From: Cyclobacteriaceae bacterium
GTDB taxonomy: Bacteria; Bacteroidota; Bacteroidia; Cytophagales; Cyclobacteriaceae
DNA length: 64,000 bases
Direction: 5' to 3'
Assembly (NCBI GenBank): GCA_028284125.1
Contig: JANQSI010000010.1
Span: 186,001-250,000 of the forward strand
The position numbers and the translations under genes are program-made. Below, piece by piece: positions 1-8,945 of the stretch (position 1 is its first letter; the number at the start of each line of letters is the position of its first letter). Under the pieces are notes generated by a model that searched no databases, was not told where the DNA came from, and saw only the letters and a program-made list of their open reading frames with translations.

Positions 1-376
1 AAATACCATCAAGCGGTTGAACTCACGTCCGACAATAAAAAATGTAGACATTGAGGCTATAAAAGCTGAATTTGCCAAAAAAGGAAAAGCTAAGGCTGAA
101 CCCAAAGCTGAAAAAGAAGAAGTCAAAGCAGCCGCACCTAAAGCCGAGACTCTTAAAAAGGAAGCAGCTCCAAAAGCCGAAAAGAAAGAGGCGGCTCCAA
201 AGGCAGAAAAGAAGGAAGCTCCAAAAGCGGAGAAAAAACCTGCTGCAAAGAAAGAATCAAAGCCTGCTGCTAAGAAAACAGAAAAGAAGGAAACTGCGCC
301 TAAGGCCGAGAAAAAGGAAACAAAGGCTGCTCCCAAGAAAAAGGCAGCTCCGAAGGCAAAAAAGGAAGATAAATAA
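1..376 (+). CDS. C-terminal part of a protein with a long Lys/Ala/Glu-rich tail (5' end outside window)
   Basis: The reading frame is open from the first bases of the window, so only the C-terminus is present. A short ordered piece (NTIKRLNSRPTIKNVDIEAI) precedes a tail of about 100 residues made almost only of K, A, E and P, with repeats of the type PKAEKKE. The DNA shows the same repeats but with varied codons, so it is an old, selected repeat and not a fresh expansion. Such tails occur in bacterial histone H1-like, ribosomal and other nucleic-acid-binding proteins; binding of DNA or RNA is an inference from charge only. The parent family cannot be named from this fragment. An in-frame TTG at position 17 is unlikely to be the start. 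A terminator-like hairpin follows the stop codon. Confidence 0.7.
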   Translation, partial: NTIKRLNSRPTIKNVDIEAIKAEFAKKGKAKAEPKAEKEEVKAAAPKAETLKKEAAPKAEKKEAAPKAEKKEAPKAEKKPAAKKESKPAAKKTEKKETAPKAEKKETKAAPKKKAAPKAKKEDK

Positions 377-396
377 CTATCGCCTTAAAGACTTAG

Positions 397-427
397 AAGT
401 CATCCATTTGATGGGTGACTTTTTTTG
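397..427 (+). terminator. Rho-independent terminator after the Lys-rich protein gene
   Basis: Arms AAGTCATCC and GGGTGACTT pair over nine positions (one G-T pair) around a 7-base loop and are followed at once by seven T residues. It lies 20 bases after the stop codon. Confidence 0.8.
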
Positions 428-495
428 TTTCATTAACCGTATCAAATTGGGGTTCGTCAGGTTTTTATTTAACTTAATACTAAACCCAAGCGATT

Positions 496-936
496 ATGTC
501 ATCACGATTTAAGTTTGTCCCTTTTCTTGTTGTATTCATCACAGTTGCTCATGCTGGTTTTGGACAGTCACAGATTGATCCAAGCAAGTTCCGAACAAGC
601 TTTGGAAAATTATTCAATGAAACTCCGGATTTTTATTTCAACCTAAACAAGAATAAACCGTTCAGGTATTCTGGTTTGAGGTATTTCCCTACCAAAATCA
701 ATGATCTGCACGTCGTATCTATAGCTCAGCCTAATAATATGTTTGATAACGTTTATTACATAAACCAGAAGGGTCAAACTGTTTTTCAAAGCATTAATAT
801 TACAGCTCCGATGAACAGATTTCCTAATTCTATTGGATACGACAGTTTCAATCCTACTGGGGCAGCCTCCTTACAAGGAGCAGTTCTCCAGGGGCTATGG
901 GATACATTTTTGACATTTAAAATAGATACTAGATAA
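496..936 (+). CDS. secreted protein of unknown function (146 aa)
   Basis: The first 23 residues form a classical signal peptide (basic start, hydrophobic core FVPFLVVFITVAHA, cleavage near GFGQ), so the product is exported to the periplasm or beyond. The mature part of about 120 residues is rich in aromatic and Asn residues and looks beta-stranded; I recognise no family. It ends one base before the ATG of the following lipoprotein gene (TAA directly joined to ATG), so the two are almost surely co-transcribed and translationally coupled. No cysteines are present in the mature part. The function is unknown; a joint envelope role with the next gene is an inference from the spacing. Confidence 0.7.
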   Translation: MSSRFKFVPFLVVFITVAHAGFGQSQIDPSKFRTSFGKLFNETPDFYFNLNKNKPFRYSGLRYFPTKINDLHVVSIAQPNNMFDNVYYINQKGQTVFQSINITAPMNRFPNSIGYDSFNPTGAASLQGAVLQGLWDTFLTFKIDTR

Positions 937-1866
937 ATGATTCGATTATTTTCAACTTTATTGTCGCTTTCATTAGTACTCACACTCATAAGTTGTACCA
1001 ATAGCGAATTTAGTGGTCCGCCAACTATCACGTTGACTCCTAATTTTGGTAATGCTGATGTTGGAGAAGAAATTACTACTTCTGTAGATGTTGAAGCTCC
1101 AAATGGGTTTAAGTCACTAACAATCACAACAATTGTGGATGAAGTTAGAGATGATGTAAATGCCACGGTAAGACCTCCTCAAGTGCCTGGTCAGACAGGA
1201 GAGATTTTTCAATACAGATTTACGGAGACTACAAAGGAACTGGCTGCTGCCTCAGTTGTGGATGTAGAGTTCCTGTTGAGAGATGATGATGATCAGACAG
1301 CTATTGCTTTCTTTCGCGTCGGGGTGAATCCGCCTTCGATTTTAATCGCACCTGAATTTAGTCTTAATCCACCTCAATCGGGTGTTGGAGGAGCAAGTAC
1401 ATCGACTACTTTTTTCACCACATCGAATGAGCAGTCTTCTTGGACGATCGCACAGATTAACTCGGAGATGACAGACATCACGGGAGATATTGATTTTGGC
1501 TATTATTATGACGCTACCAACAACAGTGCAGTACTTGCATCGATTTTTGATTACCCGCTCGTCAACTTTGAAGGAATAGATCAATGGTCCCAGAGGAATT
1601 CAACTGTTTTTAGAAAAACCGATCTAACAGAGGCTGAATTTGATGCTGCTACGTTTCCTGAAATTTATAATGCGTTTGAAGCTGGAACTGCTGGAACGAG
1701 AGAACAAAGGAGTGAAGACCTTGCTGCCGGTGATGTGATCGCGTTCGAAACGGATAGCGAAAAAGAATCTCAGGCAAGTGAAAGAGGCCTTATTTTCGTT
1801 CATGAAATTCAGGCGGGAGACGGGGCAAGCGATTTTATTCGTTTGACGGTAAAGTTTGAGAACTAA
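937..1866 (+). CDS. lipoprotein of unknown function (309 aa)
   Basis: A lipoprotein signal ends at the lipobox LISC (about residue 20), predicting attachment to the inner or outer membrane. Residues 25-130 look like an immunoglobulin-type beta sandwich (PPTITLTPNFGNADVGEE, then alternating hydrophobic strands). The rest is acidic and rich in Ser/Thr and Asn. No catalytic motif is seen. The gene starts directly after the stop of the preceding secreted protein gene. No close family is recognised; beta-sandwich lipoproteins of this kind are common surface proteins in Bacteroidota. Start choice is safe because the ATG is immediately followed by the signal peptide. Confidence 0.7.
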   Translation: MIRLFSTLLSLSLVLTLISCTNSEFSGPPTITLTPNFGNADVGEEITTSVDVEAPNGFKSLTITTIVDEVRDDVNATVRPPQVPGQTGEIFQYRFTETTKELAAASVVDVEFLLRDDDDQTAIAFFRVGVNPPSILIAPEFSLNPPQSGVGGASTSTTFFTTSNEQSSWTIAQINSEMTDITGDIDFGYYYDATNNSAVLASIFDYPLVNFEGIDQWSQRNSTVFRKTDLTEAEFDAATFPEIYNAFEAGTAGTREQRSEDLAAGDVIAFETDSEKESQASERGLIFVHEIQAGDGASDFIRLTVKFEN

Positions 1867-1897
1867 TCCCCGGTTCAATACGTCAACTATGGCTATA

Positions 1898-1929
1898 ATA
1901 AAAAAAGCATTGAACTCACGTCCAATGCT
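1898..1929 (-). terminator. terminator of the reverse-strand lipoprotein gene
   Basis: Seven-base arms AGCATTG and CAATGCT with a 10-base loop. On the reverse strand the hairpin is followed by eight or more T residues, placed about 25 bases after the stop codon of the lipoprotein gene. Confidence 0.7.
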
Positions 1930-1952
1930 TCGATTAGGTTAGGTGAAAAATC

Positions 1953-2828
1953 TTATTCGATAATATCTCGTCGAATCCTCTTAAGTTCTATCGTGATATC
2001 TCTAACAGCATCCCTAGTCAAAATGAAATTAGGGTCGTTCTTCATTTTTTCATCAATTTCTTTCATATCGCCTTTGTAGATTTTGTCGAGGATAGATAGC
2101 TCAATGATCATTTCAGCGATTGTCTCATCAAAAGGAAGGTCCTTAAGTACAGTGATGATGTCTGCTAAAGCCTTCTCTTCCTCAATTACTATTTTAACCA
2201 GAGGCTCAAGTAATCTTTTATTTGCCTCCGTGTTAGGGAATGTTTCGATTGTTAGAAGCGCTTGATAAAGTCCTTCAACGAAGCTGCCTGTAAGAGCCAA
2301 TCCAGCCATCGTCAAATGATGATCCTCTTCCATTTGTACACTCGTACTCAAAAATAGCTTACCCAGAAGCTTAGAAATTTCTTCCTCGTTTTGATCTTTT
2401 ATGTGTCCCTTGAATTCATCAAGTTGTGATTGATCATAAATAGCGGAATCTCCCAAGCTTTCTGCGATTCCATGTGAAGCTTTTAAATAATCAATGCAAT
2501 CTTCTTCGTGTCCATATGCTGCGAGATAGCTGATGTCAGAAGCATATACTCCCATGTTTAAAGCTAATTTGTCTCGATTGCCTTCATATCTATCTATCAC
2601 TTCAATGCTGTGAATGTGTTCTCTGTCAAAACCTGCCCCGATGGATTTAAGTGTGAATGGAACGAGTGATGGTGGCGGGAGATCTTTCAACAATTGATCA
2701 ATATCATGGATGGTTTGTTCCTCAGCTAATTCTGCTGCTGACTTTCCTTGTTCTTTGTCAGGAATAGTTGTGCAGCCAAAGAGAAAAACCACAAATGATA
2801 AGGTGAGTATTTTGTTGATAGATTTCAT
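1953..2828 (-). CDS. helical lipoprotein of unknown function (291 aa)
   Basis: The N-terminus MKSINKILTLSFVVFLFGC is a lipoprotein signal with Cys19 as the lipid-modified residue. The mature part is acidic and predicted almost fully alpha-helical, with repeated Leu/Ile spacing and several Glu/Asp pairs, which suggests a helical bundle in the periplasm. I recognise no enzyme motif; similar helical lipoproteins are found in many Cytophagales. The gene is transcribed away from the translesion polymerase cassette with 126 bp between the starts, and has its own terminator downstream. Function unknown. Confidence 0.7.
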   Translation of the reverse strand: MKSINKILTLSFVVFLFGCTTIPDKEQGKSAAELAEEQTIHDIDQLLKDLPPPSLVPFTLKSIGAGFDREHIHSIEVIDRYEGNRDKLALNMGVYASDISYLAAYGHEEDCIDYLKASHGIAESLGDSAIYDQSQLDEFKGHIKDQNEEEISKLLGKLFLSTSVQMEEDHHLTMAGLALTGSFVEGLYQALLTIETFPNTEANKRLLEPLVKIVIEEEKALADIITVLKDLPFDETIAEMIIELSILDKIYKGDMKEIDEKMKNDPNFILTRDAVRDITIELKRIRRDIIE

Positions 2829-2914
2829 CTGGTTGGGTTATTAAATCTTGTTCAATTTTAATGCTTTTTGAGGCCAATAAAAATAGCTGAAGGGTGTTTA
2901 AATTAATTACTAAT

Positions 2915-2935
2915 ATTTTTAGTATTACTAAAAAT
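2915..2935. promoter_or_regulatory. palindrome, candidate operator of the dinB-dnaE cassette
   Basis: Arms ATTTTTAGT (2915-2923) and ACTAAAAAT (2927-2935) are perfect reverse complements around ATT. The string ATTACTAA occurs once more about 19 bases upstream. The palindrome ends 19 bases before the polymerase ATG and overlaps the likely promoter (TAACTTTA at 2942-2949 is one base off the TAnnTTTG -7 box). This is the geometry of a repressor site. That it answers to DNA damage is an inference from the genes downstream. Confidence 0.55.
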
Positions 2936-2954
2936 AATATGGTAACTTTACTTT

Positions 2955-4160
2955 ATGCAGTCATCTTCTATTGTCCACATGGACCTGGATACTTTTTTTG
3001 TGTCTGTTGAGCGTTTGCGAGACAGTCGCTTAAATGGAAAACCGATTCTTATTGGTGGCACGAGTGACAGGGGAGTTGTTGCTGCGTGTAGTTATGAGGC
3101 GCGTAAATTTGGGATCCATTCGGCTATGCCTATGAAGTTGGCAATGCAGCTTTGTCCTGAAGCTGTTTTAATCAAAGGAAGTCATGCAGATTATTCCAAG
3201 TTTTCAGAAATAGTCTCTGGAATAATCAAAGATCATGTACCGATTTTTGAAAAAACTTCCATTGATGAATTCTATGCTGACCTAACTGGTATGGATCGAT
3301 TTTTCGGATGCTACAAGCTGGCTACTGAGCTGAGAAAGAAGATAATTGACGAAACCGGACTCCCTATTTCTTTCGGCCTTTCTAAAAACAAGACTGTTTC
3401 CAAAGTAGCGACGGGAGAAGCCAAACCCAACAACAAGCTTTGTATTGAAACCGGAAAAGAACGCCCGTTTCTGGCTCCACTTTCAGTCAATAAAATCCCG
3501 ATGATTGGAGAGAAAACGCATCAAACATTAGTGGGCTTGGGAGTGCGAAAAGTAAAAACGTTACAAGAGATGCCAAGAGATATGTTGCGACAGATTTTTG
3601 GAAAAAATGGCGTAGTGATGTGGGAAAAAGCAAATGGTATTGATGAATCTCCGGTGGTGCCATATTCTGAAAAAAAGTCGATCTCTACGGAACGCACTTT
3701 TGATAAGGATACCACGGATGTGATTAAGTTGAAGCAGATCATTTTGGCAATGACGGAACATTTGGCTTTTCAACTCAGAGAAGATCAACAGTTGACGGCT
3801 TGCATTGCTATAAAGATCAGGTATTCTGATTTTAATACTTACACGCAACAGATGCGGATACCATACACTTCCGCGGACCATATTTTAATTCCGAGAGTTT
3901 CAGAATTGTTCGATCGGTTGTTTGATAAGCGTCTCCTGGTACGACTGGTGGGTGTTCGGTTCAGTCACTTGGTTCATGGGAATTATCAGATCAATCTTTT
4001 TGAAGATACTGGCGAGATTATCAACCTCTATCAGGCGATGGACGAGATTAGGCATAAGCATGGAGATAAGATGATCGTCCGGGCGAAAGGACTGGGAATT
4101 GATGCGGTGCGAACATTCAATCCATTCAAAGGTGATATGCGGGTTTCGAAGGTAGCGTGA
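2955..4160 (+). CDS. dinB: Y-family DNA polymerase (DNA polymerase IV type)
   Basis: Translesion polymerase that copies damaged templates with low fidelity. The 401 residues match the usual Pol IV length. Catalytic carboxylates are visible in MDLDTFF (palm, near residue 10) and SIDEFYADLTG (near residue 103; the usual form is SIDEAYLD). The steric-gate and finger region ACSYEARKFGI is present, then GLSKNKTVSKVATGEAKPN, a helix-hairpin-helix thumb (IPMIGEKTHQTLVGLGV) and a little-finger domain with TERTFDKDT. No obvious beta-clamp peptide of the QLxLF type is visible at the C-terminus, although QINLFEDTG near residue 345 could serve. It is followed after 114 bp by a DnaE-type polymerase gene; the pair resembles the imuB/dnaE2 mutasome, but this protein keeps its catalytic acids, so it should be active, unlike ImuB. 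Confidence 0.93.
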   Translation: MQSSSIVHMDLDTFFVSVERLRDSRLNGKPILIGGTSDRGVVAACSYEARKFGIHSAMPMKLAMQLCPEAVLIKGSHADYSKFSEIVSGIIKDHVPIFEKTSIDEFYADLTGMDRFFGCYKLATELRKKIIDETGLPISFGLSKNKTVSKVATGEAKPNNKLCIETGKERPFLAPLSVNKIPMIGEKTHQTLVGLGVRKVKTLQEMPRDMLRQIFGKNGVVMWEKANGIDESPVVPYSEKKSISTERTFDKDTTDVIKLKQIILAMTEHLAFQLREDQQLTACIAIKIRYSDFNTYTQQMRIPYTSADHILIPRVSELFDRLFDKRLLVRLVGVRFSHLVHGNYQINLFEDTGEIINLYQAMDEIRHKHGDKMIVRAKGLGIDAVRTFNPFKGDMRVSKVA

Positions 4161-4274
4161 GGAGGATTGACGATTGCTGGATTGGCGATTGTAGGATTTT
4201 AGATTTTTGGATTCACCTCATCATTTAAGGCAATCGAATAAATCATAAAATCAATAAATCGTCAAATGAGTTAG
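4161..4274. repeat. low-complexity spacer with a 13-bp tandem motif
   Basis: GGATTGRCGATTG occurs twice (4164-4176 and 4179-4191, period 15), followed by AT-rich text with many AAATC/ATCAA words. No gene or terminator is visible. It resembles the low-complexity spacers at 26400-26510 and may derive from the same sort of degenerating intergenic repeat. Confidence 0.4.
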
Positions 4275-7259
4275 ATGTATTTAAACACACACACATATTA
4301 CAGCTTCAAATACGGCACGCTTTCGATAGAAGAGTTGCTTGGATTTGCTCAGCAAAATGGAGTGGGGGAACTGGCGTTGACAGATATTAACTCAACTGCT
4401 GGAAGCCTCAACTTTGTGCGCCTTGCTCACAAATATGATGTGTCACCCGTTCTTGGAATCGATTTTAGAAATGGAGCGGAACAAAAGTTCATTGGAATTG
4501 CTCGGAACAATGCAGGGTTCCAGGAACTGAATGAGTACCTATCTGATCATCTTCACGAAGAGAAAGAATTTCCCGATCATGCACCAGCTTTTAAAAACGT
4601 GTATGTTATTTATCCTTTTCATTTTTCATTTACCAAAGTGCTTGCCGAGTATGAGTTTTTGGGTGTCAGACCTGAGGATATTATCAACCTCTCTTTGACA
4701 CCCTGGAAAGAAAAAACCGAAAAACTGGTTATTCTTCAAACGGCTTCTTTTAAAAAGACAAAAGTCGATTTCAATATGCACCGTTTACTTCGGGCCATTG
4801 ATAAGAACGCATTGCTTAGTAAGTTATCAAAAGACGAGGAAGGGAAGCATACGGATGTGATGTATCCAATTGGAGAGTTATTTGAGTACTATAAGGACTA
4901 CCCTGAAATCATTGTAAACACAAAGAAACTTCTTGAGAGCTGTGAAATTCACTTTGACTTCAATGATCCAGAACACCATCAAAACATCAAAACCTACTCG
5001 GGATCTGAAACTGAAGATATTGAGTTGATTACCAAGTTATGTTATGAAGGCTTGCCTTATCGGTATGGAGAAAATCCTGACGAAGAGATTATGGATAGGC
5101 TTGAAAAGGAGTTGGATACTATTAAATCTAAAGGGTTTGTGTCCTATTTTCTGGTCAATTGGGACATTCTTGATTACGCTCGGAAAAAGGGCTATTACTA
5201 CGTAGGTCGTGGAAGTGGAGCGAACAGTGTGGTTGCCTATTTGCTGAGAATAACCGACGTGGATCCTATTGAGCTGGATTTGTATTTTGAGCGATTCATC
5301 AACCTTTTCCGGCAAAATCCACCAGATTTTGATATTGATTTTTCCTGGAAAGATCGGGATGATATTACTCGATACATTTTTGAACGATTTGGGCAGTCTG
5401 ACCAAGGTCGGAAAGTCGCTCTGTTAGCCACCTACAACACCTTCCAATACAGGTCTACGATACGAGAGCTGGGGAAGGTGTTTGGTTTGCCTGCCCATGA
5501 AATTGAGAAGGTTAGTCAGACACCAATGAAAGAGTTGGATCATATCGGTCAACTTATTCTACGGTATAGTGACCGAATCAAGGGTTTTCCGAGCCATCTA
5601 AGTATTCATGCCGGTGGAATTTTGATATCCGATCGGCCTATTCATTATTTCACAGCGACTTCTCTTCCTCCCAAAGGGTATCCCGTCACGCACTTTGACA
5701 TGATCGTGGCTGAAGATGTTGGCTTGTTCAAGTTTGATATTTTGAGTCAGCGGGGTTTGGGAAAAATCAAAGACTCGTTGGAAGTGATTGCCAATAATTG
5801 CCCCGATGATCCACCCATCGATATTCACGATTTCAAGCGATTCAAGTCGGATCCTTTGGTGGCTGATCATTTGCGAAATGCAGACGCCATCGGATGCTTT
5901 TATATCGAATCTCCAGCCATGCGTATGCTGATGAAAAAACTACAGGTAGATGAATACATGGGATTGGTTGCTGCTAGTTCCATTATCAGGCCTGGTGTGG
6001 CTAAATCAGGAATGATGCGTGAATACATTTTGCGGTACCGATTCCCGGAACGTCAAAAAGATGCGCATCCTATTTTGCTTGATATTATGCCGGATACATA
6101 TGGTGTGATGGTTTACCAGGAAGACGTGATTAAAGTGGCACACTATTTTGCAAAACTCACACTTGGAGAAGCAGACGTGCTGCGAAGAGGAATGTCTGGA
6201 AAATATCGCTCTCGTGATGAGTTTATGAAAGTGAAAGATAAATTCTTTTCGAATTGCAAGGATGTTGGGTATTCCGATGAACTGTCTGCTGATATCTGGA
6301 GGCAGATCGAGAGTTTTGCAGGTTATGCCTTTGCCAAAGGTCACTCAGCTTCTTATGCGGTAGAAAGTTACCAAGCATTGTTTCTGAAAACCTATTATCC
6401 ATTAGAGTATATGGTTGCTGTGATCAATAACGGCGGTGGATTTTACCGACCTGAACTGTATGTGCATGAGGCTCGAATGCGAGGTGCTGCGATAGAGGCT
6501 CCATGTGTTAATAACAGTGAAGTTTTGTCCGTCATTTTCGGTCGTACGATTTACCTGGGATTTGGAATGGTGAAAGAATTGGATACACGCACCGTCGATT
6601 CGATCTTGTCTGAACGCCTATGTTCAGGGCAATTTCTGGATTTGGATGATTTTATTAATCGAGTGAAAATCTCTTTGGAGCAAATAAAGATTCTGGTGAG
6701 GGCGGGAGCATTGCGGTTCATTGGGTTGTCAAAAAAGGAGTTGTTATGGCAGGTTCATTTTGTTATGGGTGCTGGAGTACCTCAGGTTAAAAAACATAGT
6801 TTGTTCGAAGTGCCCATGAAGCAATGGACCTTGCCACCGTTGTATTACGATATCCGTGAGGATGCTTTTGATGAAATGGATTTGCTCGGATTTCCACTCT
6901 GTAATCCATTTGAATTGCTCGATAGAGGATATAAAGATGGGATTTTGAATCGACAATTGGGAGATCATTTGAATCAAACGGTAACGATGTATGGTTACTT
7001 GGTGGCAATAAAGAATACGGGGACTTCAAGAGGAGAGAAAATGAATTTTGGGACGTTTATTGATTACGAAGGCCAGTTCATTGATACGGTTCACTTTCCG
7101 CCTTCTGCTGCGAAGTACCCTTTTCGAGGAAGAGCCATTTATCGGTTGGTTGGTAAAGTGGTGGAGGAATTTGATTTCTATTCCTTGGAAGTGGATAAAA
7201 TGGAAAAACTCAATTATGTGAATTTGGAGGATGAATTGGACGGTAGAATGCTTGCTTGA
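4275..7259 (+). CDS. dnaE: short DnaE-type DNA polymerase (C-family, likely error-prone partner of DinB)
   Basis: C-family polymerase of 994 residues, clearly shorter than replicative DnaE (1150-1400). Domains in order: N-terminal PHP domain (residues 1-70 and on, with NTHTYYS), polymerase core with PDFDIDF (two catalytic Asp near residues 350-356) and the third Asp in LFKFDILS (near 488), FAGYAFAKGHSASYA, a helix-hairpin-helix region (near 790-840), and a C-terminal OB fold (TVTMYGYLVAIKNT). The extra C-terminal clamp/tau-binding part of replicative DnaE is missing. Together with the Y-family gene just upstream this fits a damage-tolerance polymerase of the DnaE2/ImuC kind; no imuA is nearby. 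Known DnaE2 needs ImuB to reach the clamp, so DinB may take that part here (inference). The stop lies one base from the convergent chemoreceptor gene. Confidence 0.88.
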   Translation: MYLNTHTYYSFKYGTLSIEELLGFAQQNGVGELALTDINSTAGSLNFVRLAHKYDVSPVLGIDFRNGAEQKFIGIARNNAGFQELNEYLSDHLHEEKEFPDHAPAFKNVYVIYPFHFSFTKVLAEYEFLGVRPEDIINLSLTPWKEKTEKLVILQTASFKKTKVDFNMHRLLRAIDKNALLSKLSKDEEGKHTDVMYPIGELFEYYKDYPEIIVNTKKLLESCEIHFDFNDPEHHQNIKTYSGSETEDIELITKLCYEGLPYRYGENPDEEIMDRLEKELDTIKSKGFVSYFLVNWDILDYARKKGYYYVGRGSGANSVVAYLLRITDVDPIELDLYFERFINLFRQNPPDFDIDFSWKDRDDITRYIFERFGQSDQGRKVALLATYNTFQYRSTIRELGKVFGLPAHEIEKVSQTPMKELDHIGQLILRYSDRIKGFPSHLSIHAGGILISDRPIHYFTATSLPPKGYPVTHFDMIVAEDVGLFKFDILSQRGLGKIKDSLEVIANNCPDDPPIDIHDFKRFKSDPLVADHLRNADAIGCFYIESPAMRMLMKKLQVDEYMGLVAASSIIRPGVAKSGMMREYILRYRFPERQKDAHPILLDIMPDTYGVMVYQEDVIKVAHYFAKLTLGEADVLRRGMSGKYRSRDEFMKVKDKFFSNCKDVGYSDELSADIWRQIESFAGYAFAKGHSASYAVESYQALFLKTYYPLEYMVAVINNGGGFYRPELYVHEARMRGAAIEAPCVNNSEVLSVIFGRTIYLGFGMVKELDTRTVDSILSERLCSGQFLDLDDFINRVKISLEQIKILVRAGALRFIGLSKKELLWQVHFVMGAGVPQVKKHSLFEVPMKQWTLPPLYYDIREDAFDEMDLLGFPLCNPFELLDRGYKDGILNRQLGDHLNQTVTMYGYLVAIKNTGTSRGEKMNFGTFIDYEGQFIDTVHFPPSAAKYPFRGRAIYRLVGKVVEEFDFYSLEVDKMEKLNYVNLEDELDGRMLA

Positions 7260-7260
7260 A

Positions 7261-8829
7261 TTACTTAGAAGAATGTCTTTTCCTGCCTTTCTCATCAAAC
7301 GAGAAAAATGAAATAAGATCTTTCAAGCTTTCTGCTTGAGCGGTCAATTCTTCACTGCTGCTGGCCATTTCCTCTGCGTTAGCCGCGTTGCGTTGGACAA
7401 TCTCATTAAGTTCTTGGATGGAATGGTTCACTTGTTGAGAGGATTCGTTCTGTTCGTTTGATGTCCTAACAATGTCTTGTACTAACTCGGAGGTCTTCAA
7501 AATATCAGGAACGATTTGTGAAAGAACTTCACCTGAATTCTCTGCGATGCTCACACTGGTTTGTGATAGCTCATCAATTTCAGCTGCTGCTTGCTGACTT
7601 CTCTCTGCTAGCGATCTGACTTCTGAGGCGACAACAGCAAAGCCTTTTCCATGTTCACCCGCTCGAGCAGCTTCTACTGCCGCATTCAAGGCCAGAATGT
7701 TTGTTTGTCTTACGATATCACCAATGATTTTGATTTTCTCTGCAATGGTTCGCATACTTGAGACCGTATGAGATACCGCTTCATTTCCATCGGTGATATC
7801 CGTAGCAGCTTTCTTTCCAATGTTTTCCGTTTCTCTTGCATTGACAGCATTTTGTTCAATCGAAGAGGCCATTTCTTCCATTGCCGCTGATAACTCTTCA
7901 GCAGATGCGGCTTGCTGACTGGCCCCATGACTTACGTCCTGAGAAACAGAAGAGAGACCTTTGGAGGAGGTAGCTAGATTGTTTGCTACGATGATCACGT
8001 TTTCTAAAACCTCTTTAAGCTTATCAACCATCGTTTTAAGATCTCGATACAAGCCCTTTTCTGATTTTTTAGAAATGTGAAGTGTCAGATCACCTTTGGC
8101 GAGATTGTTTGCGATCTGAGCGGCTTCTTTCGGTTCGCATCCCAATTGCTCGACAATGCTTTTGGTGAGTAAAATGCCAGAGATTACCAGAACAAGAAAA
8201 ACACCAATGAAAAAATAGATAGACAGGCGAGAGATCTGTTCGGCCATTGCCACACTTTCCTCATACTCCACTTTGGTTTGGTCGTAGCTCACTCCAGTAA
8301 GTTGATCAATCGCATTCCTCATCAATTCAAAGTCCTGGTTATAGTCGCCGTAATAGATGTTCTTTAATTGATCAAGATTCTTGCTACTGATGTAGTTTTC
8401 AATGTTTTGGGTATGAGTTTTAACCATGGATAGGTGCTCATCAAAAGTTCCGAACGCTTCATGCTCAACTCCGCCGGTGGATAAATACACATCACGAAAC
8501 GTATTGAATCTTGTTTCTATTTGATCCAGGTTCTCGTTCATTGCATCAATCTTAGGTTGGAAATCGGTGGTTAATAAGCTGATGCTATCAGAGAGTGCAC
8601 TGATTGATTCGGTTATTTCCAATCTCGACTGATAGCCATCACGATCTGCTTCCAATAATGAATTAATGCTGAGCATTCTATTGTTGTAAATGCTATCAAC
8701 ATTGGCCTTGATTGAGTTGAGACTTGAAATATTGTACAGAATATTCACCACATAAAGTGCAGTGATAATCAGAAAGGATACAAGTATTTTATCCCGAACC
8801 TTAAGATTCCGAAAAAAATTGAACTTCAT
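7261..8829 (-). CDS. methyl-accepting chemotaxis protein
   Basis: Membrane chemoreceptor of 522 residues. Order: TM1 (about 14-34), periplasmic four-helix-bundle sensor (about 35-200), TM2 (about 202-225), HAMP (225-280) and the long coiled-coil signalling domain. The hairpin tip has the invariant core [20 protein letters not shown] followed by [15 protein letters not shown], which binds CheA and CheW. The Gln/Glu/Ala/Ser runs on both sides of the tip are candidate methylation sites. No che gene lies in the window, so its kinase is elsewhere. The ligand cannot be inferred. In Bacteroidota such receptors may feed gliding or type IV pilus control as well as flagella; nothing here decides that. 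Confidence 0.93.
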   Translation of the reverse strand: MKFNFFRNLKVRDKILVSFLIITALYVVNILYNISSLNSIKANVDSIYNNRMLSINSLLEADRDGYQSRLEITESISALSDSISLLTTDFQPKIDAMNENLDQIETRFNTFRDVYLSTGGVEHEAFGTFDEHLSMVKTHTQNIENYISSKNLDQLKNIYYGDYNQDFELMRNAIDQLTGVSYDQTKVEYEESVAMAEQISRLSIYFFIGVFLVLVISGILLTKSIVEQLGCEPKEAAQIANNLAKGDLTLHISKKSEKGLYRDLKTMVDKLKEVLENVIIVANNLATSSKGLSSVSQDVSHGASQQAASAEELSAAMEEMASSIEQNAVNARETENIGKKAATDITDGNEAVSHTVSSMRTIAEKIKIIGDIVRQTNILALNAAVEAARAGEHGKGFAVVASEVRSLAERSQQAAAEIDELSQTSVSIAENSGEVLSQIVPDILKTSELVQDIVRTSNEQNESSQQVNHSIQELNEIVQRNAANAEEMASSSEELTAQAESLKDLISFFSFDEKGRKRHSSK

Positions 8830-8945
8830 AGTGGCTAGCTAAGCTGGTTACTTTTTCAAATATTGCATAAAAAGGTGTCATTAACACGACATTTAAAAAT
8901 TAAATACAATCAGTGAAATCTTAAGCGGATTAGAATTCATGAAAA

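Noticed and set aside
72-512. A 146-residue forward frame overlapping the Lys-rich gene
   Set aside because: It is the shifted reading of the same purine-rich repeats, very basic without a core, and runs through the terminator.
17-1923. The 14-mer TTGAACTCACGTCC at 17-30 and again at 1910-1923
   Set aside because: One copy is coding and the other is in a terminator loop; several exact 14-mer pairs are expected by chance in 64 kb.
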